Assembly (NCBI GenBank): GCA_964400355.1
Contig: CAYNTO010000009.1
Location: forward strand, 1-64,000
DNA from: JACKAL01 sp964400355
GTDB lineage: Bacteria; Bdellovibrionota; Bdellovibrionia; Bdellovibrionales; JAGQZY01
Length of the DNA stretch: 64,000 nt
Direction of reading: 5' to 3'
Below the pieces are notes generated by a model. It did no database searches and had not been told where the DNA came from. It was given only the letters and a program-made list of their open reading frames with translations. A program made the position numbers and the translations under genes. Position 1 is the first letter of the stretch. Each line of letters begins with the position of its first letter. Below, piece by piece: positions 6,550-15,458 of this stretch.

Positions 6550-8223
6550 TTATTTGTAGGGATCCCAATTCTTATTCCAGATTTGCTGGTTGATTTGCTT
6601 TTCCATCTGGTAGCGTTGCTGTTGAGCGCTGGGCGTGCCTGGATTAGCGATGTTGAGAGGACCCACACTTGACCATGCTCTGAGCGCATTTTGATAATTG
6701 GCCTCAGCCGCCTGCACCGCATACCGCTCTCTTGCCGCTTGTTGAGAGATCTCTGCACTGCGCTTCGCGAGGAAACTGGGATCAACGCCACTGCCTGAAA
6801 GGGCATCGATCTCGTCCTGACGGTTGATCTTGCAGGTCGCTATATACTTTTGTACATATTCTGGGCCCGCCGTGGCCGCTGTGTGGGCGCTATAGCAGAT
6901 GTTCCCTGATTTTATAGTCTGTATCGCTTCATCTTGCTTCTTTTTTAGAGCCAGCTGCTGACGTGCTCGGTATTCGTCATCGCGCGCTTTCCTCTCTGCA
7001 TCGTACTGGGCTTTCATTTTTGCCAGGTAAGTTGTATAGGCTGTATGCATCGCTGTCATGGTCGGCAGTGAGGCAGGGGAACCCGGCACGTTGAATTCGC
7101 TCAAACGATTTTCATCAAAGACGACCCAAGAGTTGTCGCTATTGCGTGCGAGGTAGGTACCTTGATTGTCGCGTTTGCCTTGAAACACGAGGCCTGTATA
7201 ACGTTTACCGGCGCCGGGCTCTTTAGAGAAGCTTGCGATTTTTCCTTCGCGCACTTCCATCTCCAGGCCTTGCGTCCCTTGGTAAAACACCATCCATCCC
7301 GTGAGCGTTCCACCACTGCGAAACAAAGGATAAACGCCGACTGCACCTTTAGGAAGCGGTAAAAGCTCCCCAGTTATGGATATGGGCCATTGTAAACCAT
7401 GCTCCTTCGGGAGATGGGGGTCTTTGAATGTGCCGATGGACGTGACAAGCTCGCGGTTCACATACTGACTACGACCAACAGTGGACGGTAAATACTGAAA
7501 CTCTGTGACATACCCGATTTTTGGAGTGACGGGATCTCCGCTCAGGTTCAAGAACTGGCTTTGGCGTTGGCCTGACTGGGCATCCACACTATCGATAACA
7601 ATGCGGTCACCGTAACGACGCATAAACTTAAAAATAATATCACGTTTATTATTGTAGTTACCGAGAACATTGTACCCGCCCAAGCTCTTAAGAACTTTGT
7701 GCTCATGCATGAATGAGGAGATGAGAGTGACATCGTATGTTTGCAACTTGCCGTCGCTCAACGTGACCCCGGCAAAGATGCGCGGACTGGTGGCTCCCAC
7801 TATCGTGCGCGATGGCAGTTCGCGAACATACATGTTTTTATCAAATTCGACGAGGCCTGTGTTGCCACCTGCAAAGGTATATAGTCCAAAGGTGCCTTTT
7901 TCAAAGCTGGTCTCAACCACTGCCCGACGGTCCGATATAAAGTGAACCGCCGAAAACTGCTGAGGCTGTATGACAATGTTCCCTGCGCCATCCTTGTAAC
8001 CGGAATTGTAATATTTGTGTCCGCTCGAATTATTCGTGCAGGTTTGGCGAATCTCATTAAAGACAACGGTCCCCGTGCCATCCTCTTTTACGACTTCCAC
8101 ACTCTTGTCGCCGGCCGTTGTGCCCCAGCTGCAGCTGCTCTTTGAGATCATCGAACAACTGCATAGTGTTAAAAACCCAGCTACCGCCAACAGAATCGCA
8201 TATCTAAAATTTTTCGTTTTCAT
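6550..8223 (-). CDS. large predicted lipoprotein of unknown function
   Basis: A 557-residue protein with a lipoprotein signal: basic start, hydrophobic core and LTLCSCS, with Cys23 the likely lipidated residue. Residues about 60-390 look beta-rich (repeated short strands with Gly and Thr). Residues about 400-540 are charged, Ala/Gln/Arg-rich and probably form long helices or coiled coil (QYDAERKARDDEYRARQQ, then SAEISQQAARERYAVQAAEA). No enzyme motif is visible and I do not recognise the family. It stands alone, convergent with the phosphodiesterase-like gene 24 bp away. Only a weak GAG-type ribosome site precedes the ATG. Confidence 0.75.
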   Translation of the reverse strand: MKTKNFRYAILLAVAGFLTLCSCSMISKSSCSWGTTAGDKSVEVVKEDGTGTVVFNEIRQTCTNNSSGHKYYNSGYKDGAGNIVIQPQQFSAVHFISDRRAVVETSFEKGTFGLYTFAGGNTGLVEFDKNMYVRELPSRTIVGATSPRIFAGVTLSDGKLQTYDVTLISSFMHEHKVLKSLGGYNVLGNYNNKRDIIFKFMRRYGDRIVIDSVDAQSGQRQSQFLNLSGDPVTPKIGYVTEFQYLPSTVGRSQYVNRELVTSIGTFKDPHLPKEHGLQWPISITGELLPLPKGAVGVYPLFRSGGTLTGWMVFYQGTQGLEMEVREGKIASFSKEPGAGKRYTGLVFQGKRDNQGTYLARNSDNSWVVFDENRLSEFNVPGSPASLPTMTAMHTAYTTYLAKMKAQYDAERKARDDEYRARQQLALKKKQDEAIQTIKSGNICYSAHTAATAGPEYVQKYIATCKINRQDEIDALSGSGVDPSFLAKRSAEISQQAARERYAVQAAEANYQNALRAWSSVGPLNIANPGTPSAQQQRYQMEKQINQQIWNKNWDPYK

Positions 8224-8340
8224 TATTAAAACATCTCATATTTATATCGAGATTCGAGTAGAAATTCATAGACTTGAAAAGTTGCGACCTTCGTCGCGGC
8301 GAGCAACATCCACCACTGAAACATCGCTCACTCAACCCGC

Positions 8341-8652
8341 TTAGTCGCGTGGTGAGGATCCACCGCGCGATTTACCTGAGCGGACACCGGTCTTGGCGAT
8401 GATCTCAATATAGACAGAAGGCGACTTTTTCAAAGCCACCTCATCGATAGATTTGCTGATTTCCTTGAGGTGAACGGATTTTGCAGAATCCGCATCTACT
8501 CCCACTCGGCAATCGAAGTCCCAGTAATCGACATCTTTAGGAAGATCTTTGCGGCGCTCGCGGGCTAAGTACTTGTTCACTTCTGCTTTTACGGCTTCGA
8601 CGACGCGATCGGGTTTGTGCTTGGGATCCTGAAGGGGAAAGTTCTTTTTCAT
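8341..8652 (-). CDS. DUF6172 family protein
   Basis: A 103-residue soluble protein opening with KKNFPLQDPKHKPDRVVEAV and containing YLARERRKDLPKDVDYWDFDC. This pattern (F-P-L...H-K-P-R-V-E ... RERRK-LP ... WDFDC) matches DUF6172, a small widespread family without known function. The C-terminus is short, basic and probably disordered. It is divergent from the DTW gene; the 112-bp gap holds both promoters. A small inverted repeat lies just upstream of its ATG (see 8656-8672). Confidence 0.82.
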   Translation of the reverse strand: MKKNFPLQDPKHKPDRVVEAVKAEVNKYLARERRKDLPKDVDYWDFDCRVGVDADSAKSVHLKEISKSIDEVALKKSPSVYIEIIAKTGVRSGKSRGGSSPRD

Positions 8653-8655
8653 AGG

Positions 8656-8672
8656 CTCTATGGTTTATAGAG
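8656..8672 (-). promoter_or_regulatory. small inverted repeat between ribosome site and start of DUF6172 gene
   Basis: CTCTAT-GGTTT-ATAGAG, six perfect pairs with a five-base loop. On the mRNA it lies between a GAGGA element and the ATG, so folding would bring the two to a usable distance; without folding they are about 21 bases apart. Could be chance. Confidence 0.4.
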
Positions 8673-8764
8673 TTCCTCGCAAAATGCAAATATTTTGAAC
8701 TGTTTTTGGTGAGCGAAGGCATCAGGTCGTTGATTAATTCGAGCGTCACTGGCACTGTGGTACT

Positions 8765-9505
8765 ATGGATGTGGCCACATATAAACTCAAGCGTGCACAG
8801 CTTATTGAGCAGGAGCCCAAGTACCGCACTCTCTGTGCCACATGCACCCAGCCCGATTTCTGCTGCTATTGCGCCTATGTGAGCTCCTTCGACCCTAAGA
8901 TCAATTTTGTAGTGCTTATCCATCCCGTGGAGGTGAAGCGGCGGATTGCCACTGGCAGGATGTCGCACCTGTGCTTACAGGGCTCCTATTTGATCCAAGG
9001 TCAGAACTACACCAACAACTCCCAGGTGAACACGCTGATCGCCGATAAGGATTACCACTCCGTGATCCTTTACCCTGGGCCCACATCGGCAAACTTGTCC
9101 GAACTGCCTGATTCCGAAAGATCCAGCTTATTTCCAAAGAACAAAAAGCTGCGAGTGTTTGTCATCGATGGCACGTGGGCCACGGCCCGTAAGATGACTC
9201 GACAAAGCGAAAACTTAAAAGCCCTTCCGCGCATTTGCTTTTCGCCGTCCACTCCCTCGAATTTTCGTGTGCGCAAGCAACCGAAACCCGATTGCTATTC
9301 CACCATTGAGGCGATCCATCACACCATCGAACTTCTCGGCGACTCGCAGAAATTTGATGTTGTCGCGCGCGAGCACGATAAGCTCCTCACCGTGTTTAAC
9401 CATTTGGTGGAGCGCCAGCTGCATTTTTTAAGGGAGTCTATTCGCTTAAATCGCGCTTCAACGTATCGTCGTGATGGCCAGGCTAAAGCCATCGCGGCGC
9501 TTTAA
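8765..9505 (+). CDS. DTW domain tRNA-uridine aminocarboxypropyltransferase-like protein
   Basis: A 246-residue protein of the DTW family. It has an N-terminal cysteine cluster (C24, C27, C33, C34, C36) likely to bind zinc, LIHPVE, SVILYPGP, and the family signature DGTW at residues 135-138 followed by ATARKM. Members such as TapT and TuaA transfer the aminocarboxypropyl group of SAM to uridine, making acp3U in tRNA (position 47 in E. coli). Length is typical. No strong Shine-Dalgarno is seen before the ATG. It is convergent with the SUI1-like gene with a single base between the two stop codons, and part of a local cluster of RNA-related genes. Confidence 0.92.
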   Translation: MDVATYKLKRAQLIEQEPKYRTLCATCTQPDFCCYCAYVSSFDPKINFVVLIHPVEVKRRIATGRMSHLCLQGSYLIQGQNYTNNSQVNTLIADKDYHSVILYPGPTSANLSELPDSERSSLFPKNKKLRVFVIDGTWATARKMTRQSENLKALPRICFSPSTPSNFRVRKQPKPDCYSTIEAIHHTIELLGDSQKFDVVAREHDKLLTVFNHLVERQLHFLRESIRLNRASTYRRDGQAKAIAAL

Positions 9506-9506
9506 C

Positions 9507-9875
9507 TCAAGAGCCCTTTGTTTTGATCCCACGTTTATTGAGCAGTGTTCTCACCATATCCATCTTGTCGCCCTGGATTTCGATGGAGGCGGCTTTGCCG
9601 TCCATGGAGTAGGTGCCACCGGAGCCGCATTTCTTTTTGAGTTCAGTGGTGAGCTCTTTTAGGAACGGTTCGTTCTTTGGCAGATCGTTGATAGTGGTTA
9701 CCGTTTTGCCTCCCCGACCTGCTTTTTCGATACGAAGGTAGGCGACAAAGTTGTAACCTTTAACCTCGGGCATGCCGTCGCAGGTGCATTCGGGGACGAG
9801 TTCTTTGCACTTCACGCACTTTTTGTTGAGTGCGGGATCTGTGGAATAGACGAGGCGGGTGTTCTTAGTGTTCAA
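9507..9875 (-). CDS. SUI1/eIF1-like translation factor (YciH type)
   Basis: A 122-residue protein with N-terminal RLVYSTDP, a cysteine-rich knuckle (CVKCKELVPECTC) and a C-terminal SUI1 domain (RIEKAGRGGKTVTTI, then KKCGSGGTY and IQGDKMDMVRTLLNKRGIK). Bacterial YciH proteins resemble eIF1 and affect start-codon discrimination or translation under stress. The start is a TTG at 9875, seven bases after the stop of the DEAD-box helicase gene; no better start fits the family N-terminus. Cotranscribed with that helicase, suggesting a joint role in translation or ribosome remodelling. Confidence 0.92.
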   Translation of the reverse strand: MNTKNTRLVYSTDPALNKKCVKCKELVPECTCDGMPEVKGYNFVAYLRIEKAGRGGKTVTTINDLPKNEPFLKELTTELKKKCGSGGTYSMDGKAASIEIQGDKMDMVRTLLNKRGIKTKGS

Positions 9876-9882
9876 TGGACTA

Positions 9883-11001
9883 TCAGCCCTTCATCGGATT
9901 GGACTGGCCAACTTTAGAGATCAAATTGGCATCGCGCTCCGTGACCAAGTTGATCACGGTGCCCTTGCGACCTGCGCGTGCGGTGCGGCCTGCACGATGA
10001 AGATAGTTTTCCATCTCTTTAGGTAGGTGGTAATTGATCACTTGTGCGACATGCGGAACATCGAGACCGCGTGAACCCAGATCGGTAGAAATTAAAATTT
10101 GGATTTGGCCTTCGCGAAATTTTTTAAGATTGTTGCGGCGCTCGACTTTGTCCATCTCTCCGCGGTAGATAAGACAGTTGCGTCCACTCTCCTCGAGAAG
10201 ATCGGCGAGCTTGTCACACTGTTCGCGGGTGTTGGTAAAAATCAAAGTTCCGCCTTCGATGGGCTTATCTAATATTTTTTGGAGAAGAGGAAATCGTTTT
10301 CCATCTTTCACCGTGAGATTTTTTGTAACAAGGGTGGGAACAAATTTGTGACTCCCCTGAGTGCGGATCACCTCAGCACCCGTGAAGAGCTTGTTGATCA
10401 GCTCCTGTGTTGTGTTCGACATTGTCGCTGAGAACAAAGCCATCTGGCGGGTGTTCCCACAGGCTTCGGCAATTTTCGTAGCATCGTTTAAAAATCCGCT
10501 ATCGAGCATTTGATCGGCTTCATCAAAAACCAAAAGACGCACGTCACTCAAATCGAGCTTATTCATATCCATGAGCTGTACAAGGCGACCGGGAGTGGCC
10601 ACTAACACTTCAAACGCACCACTCACATTTCGTTTAGCCACGTCCATTCCCGTGCCACCCAACACCGTGCGCACGCGAACACGCGTCATATGAGTGAAGG
10701 GTTTTAAAACTTTAGATACCTGCTCGCCAAGTTCTCGAGTGGGAACAATCACCACAGCGCGAGGACGGCCGATCTCCTGGACAGTATTGCCCTCAAGCTC
10801 TAGGGACTTCACCATGTGCAAAATCGGCAGAGCAAACGCCAGAGTTTTCCCGCTGCCCGTTTCGGCCAAGCCCACGAGGGATTGACCTTCAAGCAGCAGA
10901 GGGATCGCTCGATTTTGGATTTCTGTAGGCTCGATAAAAGCCATTTCGACGAGAGTTGTTTTAAGCGTCGGCAAGAGTGGAAACTTGAAAAATTGGCTCA
11001 T
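9883..11001 (-). CDS. DEAD-box RNA helicase (compact)
   Basis: A 372-residue ATP-dependent RNA helicase containing only the two RecA-like domains. Motifs in order: Q motif (FIEPTEIQNRAIP), AETGSGKT (Walker A, residues 46-53), PTRELG, TPGR, DEAD, SAT, then TNTREQ, STDLGSRGLD and HRAGRTARAG. There is almost no C-terminal extension, unlike CsdA or RhlE, so specificity must come from the core or partners. An AAGGA Shine-Dalgarno precedes the ATG. It leads the SUI1-like gene in one transcript. It is one of three DEAD-box genes in the window. Confidence 0.96.
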   Translation of the reverse strand: MSQFFKFPLLPTLKTTLVEMAFIEPTEIQNRAIPLLLEGQSLVGLAETGSGKTLAFALPILHMVKSLELEGNTVQEIGRPRAVVIVPTRELGEQVSKVLKPFTHMTRVRVRTVLGGTGMDVAKRNVSGAFEVLVATPGRLVQLMDMNKLDLSDVRLLVFDEADQMLDSGFLNDATKIAEACGNTRQMALFSATMSNTTQELINKLFTGAEVIRTQGSHKFVPTLVTKNLTVKDGKRFPLLQKILDKPIEGGTLIFTNTREQCDKLADLLEESGRNCLIYRGEMDKVERRNNLKKFREGQIQILISTDLGSRGLDVPHVAQVINYHLPKEMENYLHRAGRTARAGRKGTVINLVTERDANLISKVGQSNPMKG

Positions 11002-11118
11002 GAGTGTGGTCCTTACAGGCTCAAAGAATTAACTCATGAGCGCAAAAATAGCAATTGAAGAGCACTATAGTGTATTTAAGAAAGCCGACACTTTATTTGA
11101 CCCTCTCGCCTCCTATAG

Positions 11119-11214
11119 GTATCTTGGGCTGAATAAATTCAGGCGGTTACCACTAGTCGCCAGTAAACACCGGAGGCAATAACTGTCAGTATCTTGGGTA
11201 TGCTATGAATAAAT
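11119..11214 (+). repeat. imperfect duplication spanning the MFS gene start
   Basis: The decamer GTATCTTGGG occurs at 11119-11128 and again at 11189-11198, exactly 70 bp apart. Each copy is followed within a few bases by TGAATAAATT, and the second of these contains the ATG of the MFS gene. The copies differ by a six-base insertion. It looks like an old duplication of the gene start or paired protein sites. No Shine-Dalgarno lies close to the ATG; a GGAGG at 11172 is too far away. Confidence 0.4.
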
Positions 11215-12464
11215 TTTTGCAGTTGTGTTTTGTAATAGTGGCGGGGGAAACGATTTTTATGCTGCCCTTTATGATACCCCGACTGTATCGTCCTCTGATG
11301 TTGGAGGCGTGGTCGCTGACCAATACGGACATTGGGATCGGCTTTGCCGCGTACGGTGTGACCTCTACCGTTTCCTATCTCATCGGTGGTGCCTTTGCCG
11401 ACAAGTACAATCCCAAAGTTTTAATATCCGTGTCTTTGGTAGCGACCGCGAGTGGAGTTTATTATTTAGTGTTCTTTCCATCACCGATCAGCTTTATTGC
11501 AACGTATGCTTTTTTTGGAGTGAGTACTATTTTATTAATGTGGGGGGCTCTCATCAAGACGACCCACGTAATCGGCGGGGAATCCAATCGATCCGCGGCA
11601 TTGGGGATTCTTGATAGTGGTCGAGGGTTTGTGGCTGCAGTCGCAAGTTCCGCGCTCCTACTCGTGGTGTCTCTTAATCTTCCGAATTTGAGTGCACCCA
11701 CTGATCAGCTTGCAGCGCTTCGCTGGATCTATTTGTCTGTCGCCGTTTTTATGCTGGTTCTAGCCGCCGGGGTATGGTTTTTTCTTAACTCTCTCGATAT
11801 CGTGCGAGAGAACGAAACCACATGGACGTTTCGAAATGCGCTGCAAAGTTTTAAAGACGGTCGCGTATGGCTCTTAAGCATGGTTGTTTTGAGCTCTTAC
11901 TGCGGTTACAAAGGCATTGATACCTACGCCGTCTATTTAACAGACATCCACGGACTCAGTGTCACGCGCTCGTCACAGATGATGTCGATCGTGCTTTGGC
12001 TCAGACCTTTTTCGGCGCTGGGTTTTGGAGTTCTTGCGGATGTCTTTCATCGCAGGGTCGCTCGCGGACGGTTTCGAATCCTTACGCTTCTGCTTTTAAC
12101 AGCGGCTGTCTCGCAAGCTTTACTTGCTTATCGCGGGTACTCCAATTTATTATTGGCATTTTTCATAATGAGCACCTCTGCGTCTCTGGTTTATGCGCTT
12201 CGCGCCGTTTATTTTTCTGTATTTGGCGATCTCGATATCCAAAATTATTTGATTGGAACAACTGTGGGCATCGTTTCATTTGTTGGGTTTCTTCCCGACA
12301 TTTTCTTTGGATATGTGAGTGGTCGACTCATCGATGGATTTCCGGGTGAGCCGGGCTTTAGCTACACCTTTCTGTTCACTGCACTCTGTCTACTTATAGG
12401 GGCATTGGCGAGTTACCTACTGGAGTCGAGGTTCTCGGTGGAAGCTCGCCAACATCCCATTTAA
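11205..12464 (+). CDS. MFS transporter
   Basis: A 419-residue membrane protein with about 12 hydrophobic segments in two halves and a cytoplasmic central loop near residues 200-215. The first half has GGAFADKYNPK (the G-x-x-x-D-K/R loop 2-3 signature) and the second half the matching GVLADVFHRR loop. Substrate unknown; the topology resembles organic-anion or sugar-phosphate type carriers, but I would not assign one. It stands alone on the plus strand. The ATG lacks a convincing ribosome site. Confidence 0.88.
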   Translation: MNKFLQLCFVIVAGETIFMLPFMIPRLYRPLMLEAWSLTNTDIGIGFAAYGVTSTVSYLIGGAFADKYNPKVLISVSLVATASGVYYLVFFPSPISFIATYAFFGVSTILLMWGALIKTTHVIGGESNRSAALGILDSGRGFVAAVASSALLLVVSLNLPNLSAPTDQLAALRWIYLSVAVFMLVLAAGVWFFLNSLDIVRENETTWTFRNALQSFKDGRVWLLSMVVLSSYCGYKGIDTYAVYLTDIHGLSVTRSSQMMSIVLWLRPFSALGFGVLADVFHRRVARGRFRILTLLLLTAAVSQALLAYRGYSNLLLAFFIMSTSASLVYALRAVYFSVFGDLDIQNYLIGTTVGIVSFVGFLPDIFFGYVSGRLIDGFPGEPGFSYTFLFTALCLLIGALASYLLESRFSVEARQHPI

Positions 12465-12512
12465 CAGTTGTGACCTATGTCCAGATGAAGAAAATCACAT
12501 TGAACCGCAATG

Positions 12513-12540
12513 CTGACAATTATTAAATAATTAATATAGA
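12513..12540 (+). promoter_or_regulatory. putative promoter for the DUF3015-DUF4105 operon
   Basis: CTGACA at 12513-12518 and TATAGA at 12535-12540 are separated by 16 bp. The spacer contains the AT palindrome AATTATT-A-AATAATT (12518-12532). Predicted by eye; distance to the first ATG is about 55 bp. Confidence 0.4.
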
Positions 12541-12594
12541 GCAAATTTTAGATTTTAACAGTTCACTGTTCCTCAACATAGGGAGTATCGCAAG

Positions 12595-13092
12595 ATGCGC
12601 GCAATCTATTTAATTTTGACAGTATCAATTACGTTTCACAGCTTATCCGCTCACGCTCGATCGAGTAACAAAAATATTTTTAGAGACTGCGGCATCGGGG
12701 CACTGATCTTTCCTAAAACTGGTTGGGCTGCTGTCACCTCCAATATTATTTGGGATCTCGGCACGACAGCATCGACAACAACAACTTCGTCGCCCGATCA
12801 GTGCGCAGGAAGAGACTACTCTGCAGCTGAATTTATTTATCACAATTATGCCAAAATCGAAGAAGAAACGGCGGCCGGACAAGGGGAAAATATAGCGACT
12901 GTACTGAATATTTTAGGTTGCAAGCGCTCCCGCCATAACAACATTATAAAATCTATTCGCAGTTCTTTTTCTAAAAGCATTAAAAGCGATAGCTACTTAA
13001 AAAAAGATCAGCTAGAAAAGGCCGAGTACTATTACAATGATCTGATGCAAGAAGTACAAAGCCATCATTCGACCCAGTGTCAGACGACCTAA
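12595..13092 (+). CDS. DUF3015 family exported protein
   Basis: A 165-residue protein with a signal peptide ending SLSAHA. The mature part begins with an FRDCGIGALIFP stretch and continues with SNIIWDLGTTAS and a later cysteine (DQCAG). The D-C-G-x-G-A-x-x-F ... W-D-x-G-T-T-A pattern is that of DUF3015, small periplasmic proteins of unknown function. A charged helical tail follows. The gene overlaps the DUF4105 gene downstream by 16 bp in another frame, so the two are made together; exported DUF3015 and DUF4105 proteins are commonly neighbours. Confidence 0.85.
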   Translation: MRAIYLILTVSITFHSLSAHARSSNKNIFRDCGIGALIFPKTGWAAVTSNIIWDLGTTASTTTTSSPDQCAGRDYSAAEFIYHNYAKIEEETAAGQGENIATVLNILGCKRSRHNNIIKSIRSSFSKSIKSDSYLKKDQLEKAEYYYNDLMQEVQSHHSTQCQTT

Positions 13093-14990
13093 GATCTTTT
13101 AATCCTTTGCTTCTAAAAGTCAAAACAGCTCTTATCTGTGTTTTGATATTTTTAGTCCAATCACTGGGATATGCCGCAGAAAGCACAGACGTCTCTGTGC
13201 TTTTGCACGAAGCACAGCGATTGCAGCTCTTCGCGGATATCCACTGGCACAAGCTCTTACACTACAAGTATGGATTGTTGAGTGGTAAAAGCGACATCGT
13301 TTCGCCAGAGCATTTTTTAGCTGTGGACGGCAACCTGGATCCGGCAGCGGAGCTGATTGCAACTATCAACGCGTTTTTTGCACCGAAAACTTCCCATCTT
13401 GACCAACACGCCATCTGTCGCTTTCCCGCACGCTACGAATGGCTAAACAAACGCTTAGCTCATATAAAAAGCCGTTTTCCGACTGTAACAAACTGCCCCG
13501 CTTACGAACGATGGACTAACAATCGCTCGATCAAATCCGTGAGTGTTATTTTTGCGACTGGATATTTGGGGAATCCCGCCTCCTATTTTGGTCACCCATT
13601 AATGAAGCTTAATTTTGAAGATGGCATCGACACCAACCCACTTTTAGATCACGCAATCAACTATGGCGCTTTTTCGCCCGCAAGCGAAAACCCTGTTTCC
13701 TATGCGCTCAAGGGATTGTTCGGCGGTTACTTAGCCGGCTTCACGTCGGCAAAATTCTTTTTCCACAATCACAACTATTCTGAAATCGAACTTAGAGACT
13801 TGTGGCAATACGAACTGCAGTTGAGCGATGATCAAATATCTCAACTCACCAATCATCTCTGGGAGCTCATGCATGTAAAGTTCCCGTACTACTTCACCCA
13901 CGATAATTGTGCCTACAGAATGTCAGAACTTTTAGAGTTGGTGATACCTGTCTCCCTCACTCAAAAGTATGTGCCCTTTGCCATACCCTCCACACTTTTT
14001 TATAAATTGGTCGATAACGATCTTGTCAAAAGTTATTCTTTACTGGAATCTCGCCAATCGCGCATGACCCGTAAATATCATCAACTCCGGCCTTCTGAAA
14101 AAAGACACACGCAACTGATCACCCAAAATGCCGGTCACGTGGAAACAGAGGAATTTAGTGCCCTCAATAGAAAAGAACAGAGTCGTATCCTAGAGGTGGC
14201 ATTTGATCACTACGAATATCGCAGAGCTTTAGATCTGCAGAATGAGTCCCTGAAAGGCTCAAAGATTAAACTCCTATCCTATCGCACCGATCTTCCCCCA
14301 GGAGAGAATGCGTGGGAAAAAAATGAGACTCAGCCACCTCACCGGGCGCAGCGTCCAGTTTTGACTCAAATAAAAGCGTTAGATAGTAAAACTCATGGAT
14401 CCACCATGGGCTTGCGTGTTCGCCCTGCATATTATGATCTGGTCTCACCAGACGATGGACGCCTCCCCTACTCAAGCCTGAGCATTATGGACACCGAACT
14501 TCAGTTCACCAGCCAACGGCTATGGTTGCAAAATTTAAATTTTATCTCTGTTGAGACTCTCAACGTGAGTCAAACGTATCTACCCGGAGACGGAGGCCTC
14601 GCTTGGAGATTCAAGCTTGGGCTTGAGCAATTGTCTCTCGCGTGTACTGATTGCCTTGTTGCACGCCTTGAGGGTGGTGTGGGCAAGGCCTGGGAAATTT
14701 CGAAAAAAATTACGTTCTTTACGATGATCGAGCCAAGATTGCACACCGTAAGGAACAATTTGGGTCCACTCTCCGGCACTGTTAGTGTTGCTACACTTTT
14801 AACTCCTAGTCGGAACTGGAGACTGCACGCCTCGGCAGGAAAAAGATACTACGCCAACGCCATGGCTCTAGATGAAAACCTTTACCTTATCGAAAGCCGT
14901 TGGGGCTCCAGCCCGAAATGGGACGTACGCCTCCACTATCAGGACCATATCGATAGGCGCTGGGGTGTTTCCTACGGTCGATACTGGTAG
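13077..14990 (+). CDS. DUF4105 (Lnb-like N-terminal) exported protein
   Basis: A 637-residue protein with a hydrophobic export segment at about residues 16-34. The N-terminal half contains YLGNPASYFGHPLMKLNF, FFFHNHNYSEIELRDLW and YYFTHDNCAYRMSELLELV. The H-D-N-C motif matches DUF4105, a papain/NlpC-like domain also found at the N-terminus of lacto-N-biosidase-like proteins; His and Cys are candidate catalytic residues. The C-terminal third is rich in aromatic-alternating strands and may form a small barrel. The GTG start at 13077 overlaps the end of the DUF3015 gene. Function unknown; envelope hydrolase is a reasonable guess. Confidence 0.85.
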   Translation: MSDDLRSFNPLLLKVKTALICVLIFLVQSLGYAAESTDVSVLLHEAQRLQLFADIHWHKLLHYKYGLLSGKSDIVSPEHFLAVDGNLDPAAELIATINAFFAPKTSHLDQHAICRFPARYEWLNKRLAHIKSRFPTVTNCPAYERWTNNRSIKSVSVIFATGYLGNPASYFGHPLMKLNFEDGIDTNPLLDHAINYGAFSPASENPVSYALKGLFGGYLAGFTSAKFFFHNHNYSEIELRDLWQYELQLSDDQISQLTNHLWELMHVKFPYYFTHDNCAYRMSELLELVIPVSLTQKYVPFAIPSTLFYKLVDNDLVKSYSLLESRQSRMTRKYHQLRPSEKRHTQLITQNAGHVETEEFSALNRKEQSRILEVAFDHYEYRRALDLQNESLKGSKIKLLSYRTDLPPGENAWEKNETQPPHRAQRPVLTQIKALDSKTHGSTMGLRVRPAYYDLVSPDDGRLPYSSLSIMDTELQFTSQRLWLQNLNFISVETLNVSQTYLPGDGGLAWRFKLGLEQLSLACTDCLVARLEGGVGKAWEISKKITFFTMIEPRLHTVRNNLGPLSGTVSVATLLTPSRNWRLHASAGKRYYANAMALDENLYLIESRWGSSPKWDVRLHYQDHIDRRWGVSYGRYW

Positions 14991-15092
14991 GTTTATCTAG
15001 AAATTTATCGACCGGCTGTTGACCTGGACCAACTGCCTATTAATAAACATTGTTTGAAACCCGATAATGAGTCTAATCAACCGGGAGATACA

Positions 15093-15428
15093 ATGAAAAC
15101 TAGATCCGCAGCCGCACTTTACGCCTTTTTCTTAGGAGGCATCGGAGGCCATCACTTTTACTTGGGAAATATTGGTAGAGCTTTTCTCTACATGTTTTTC
15201 TTTTGGACATTTATTCCTGCTTTAATTTCGATCATAGAGATTGTAGTCTTCCTCACCATGTCCGATGCGGATTTCAATAGAAAATACAATTTCGGCATTA
15301 ACTACCATGGACAGCAGTCCAACCCCATGGACGATCTTAAGAAACTCAATGAATTAAAAATGGCAGGCGCCATTACAGATGAAGAATTCAATCAAAAGAA
15401 GAAACAGCTCATGGACAAGGTGGGTTAA
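15093..15428 (+). CDS. TM2 domain protein with C-terminal SHOCT-like motif
   Basis: A 111-residue membrane protein. The N-terminal half is a TM2 domain: two hydrophobic helices with FFLGGIGGHHFYLGNIGRAF between Ala-rich starts and a short turn. The C-terminus has KLNELKMAGAITDEEFNQKK, a SHOCT-type helical hairpin (L-x-x-G-x-I-T-x-E-E-F). TM2 proteins are small membrane proteins without firm function; the SHOCT motif usually mediates oligomerisation. The start at 15093 is preferred to an upstream in-frame ATG because GGGAGA lies seven bases before it and homologous proteins begin near KTRSAA. Confidence 0.88.
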   Translation: MKTRSAAALYAFFLGGIGGHHFYLGNIGRAFLYMFFFWTFIPALISIIEIVVFLTMSDADFNRKYNFGINYHGQQSNPMDDLKKLNELKMAGAITDEEFNQKKKQLMDKVG

Positions 15429-15458
15429 ACCCACCGCCTCCAGTTTCTCGTTTTATTT

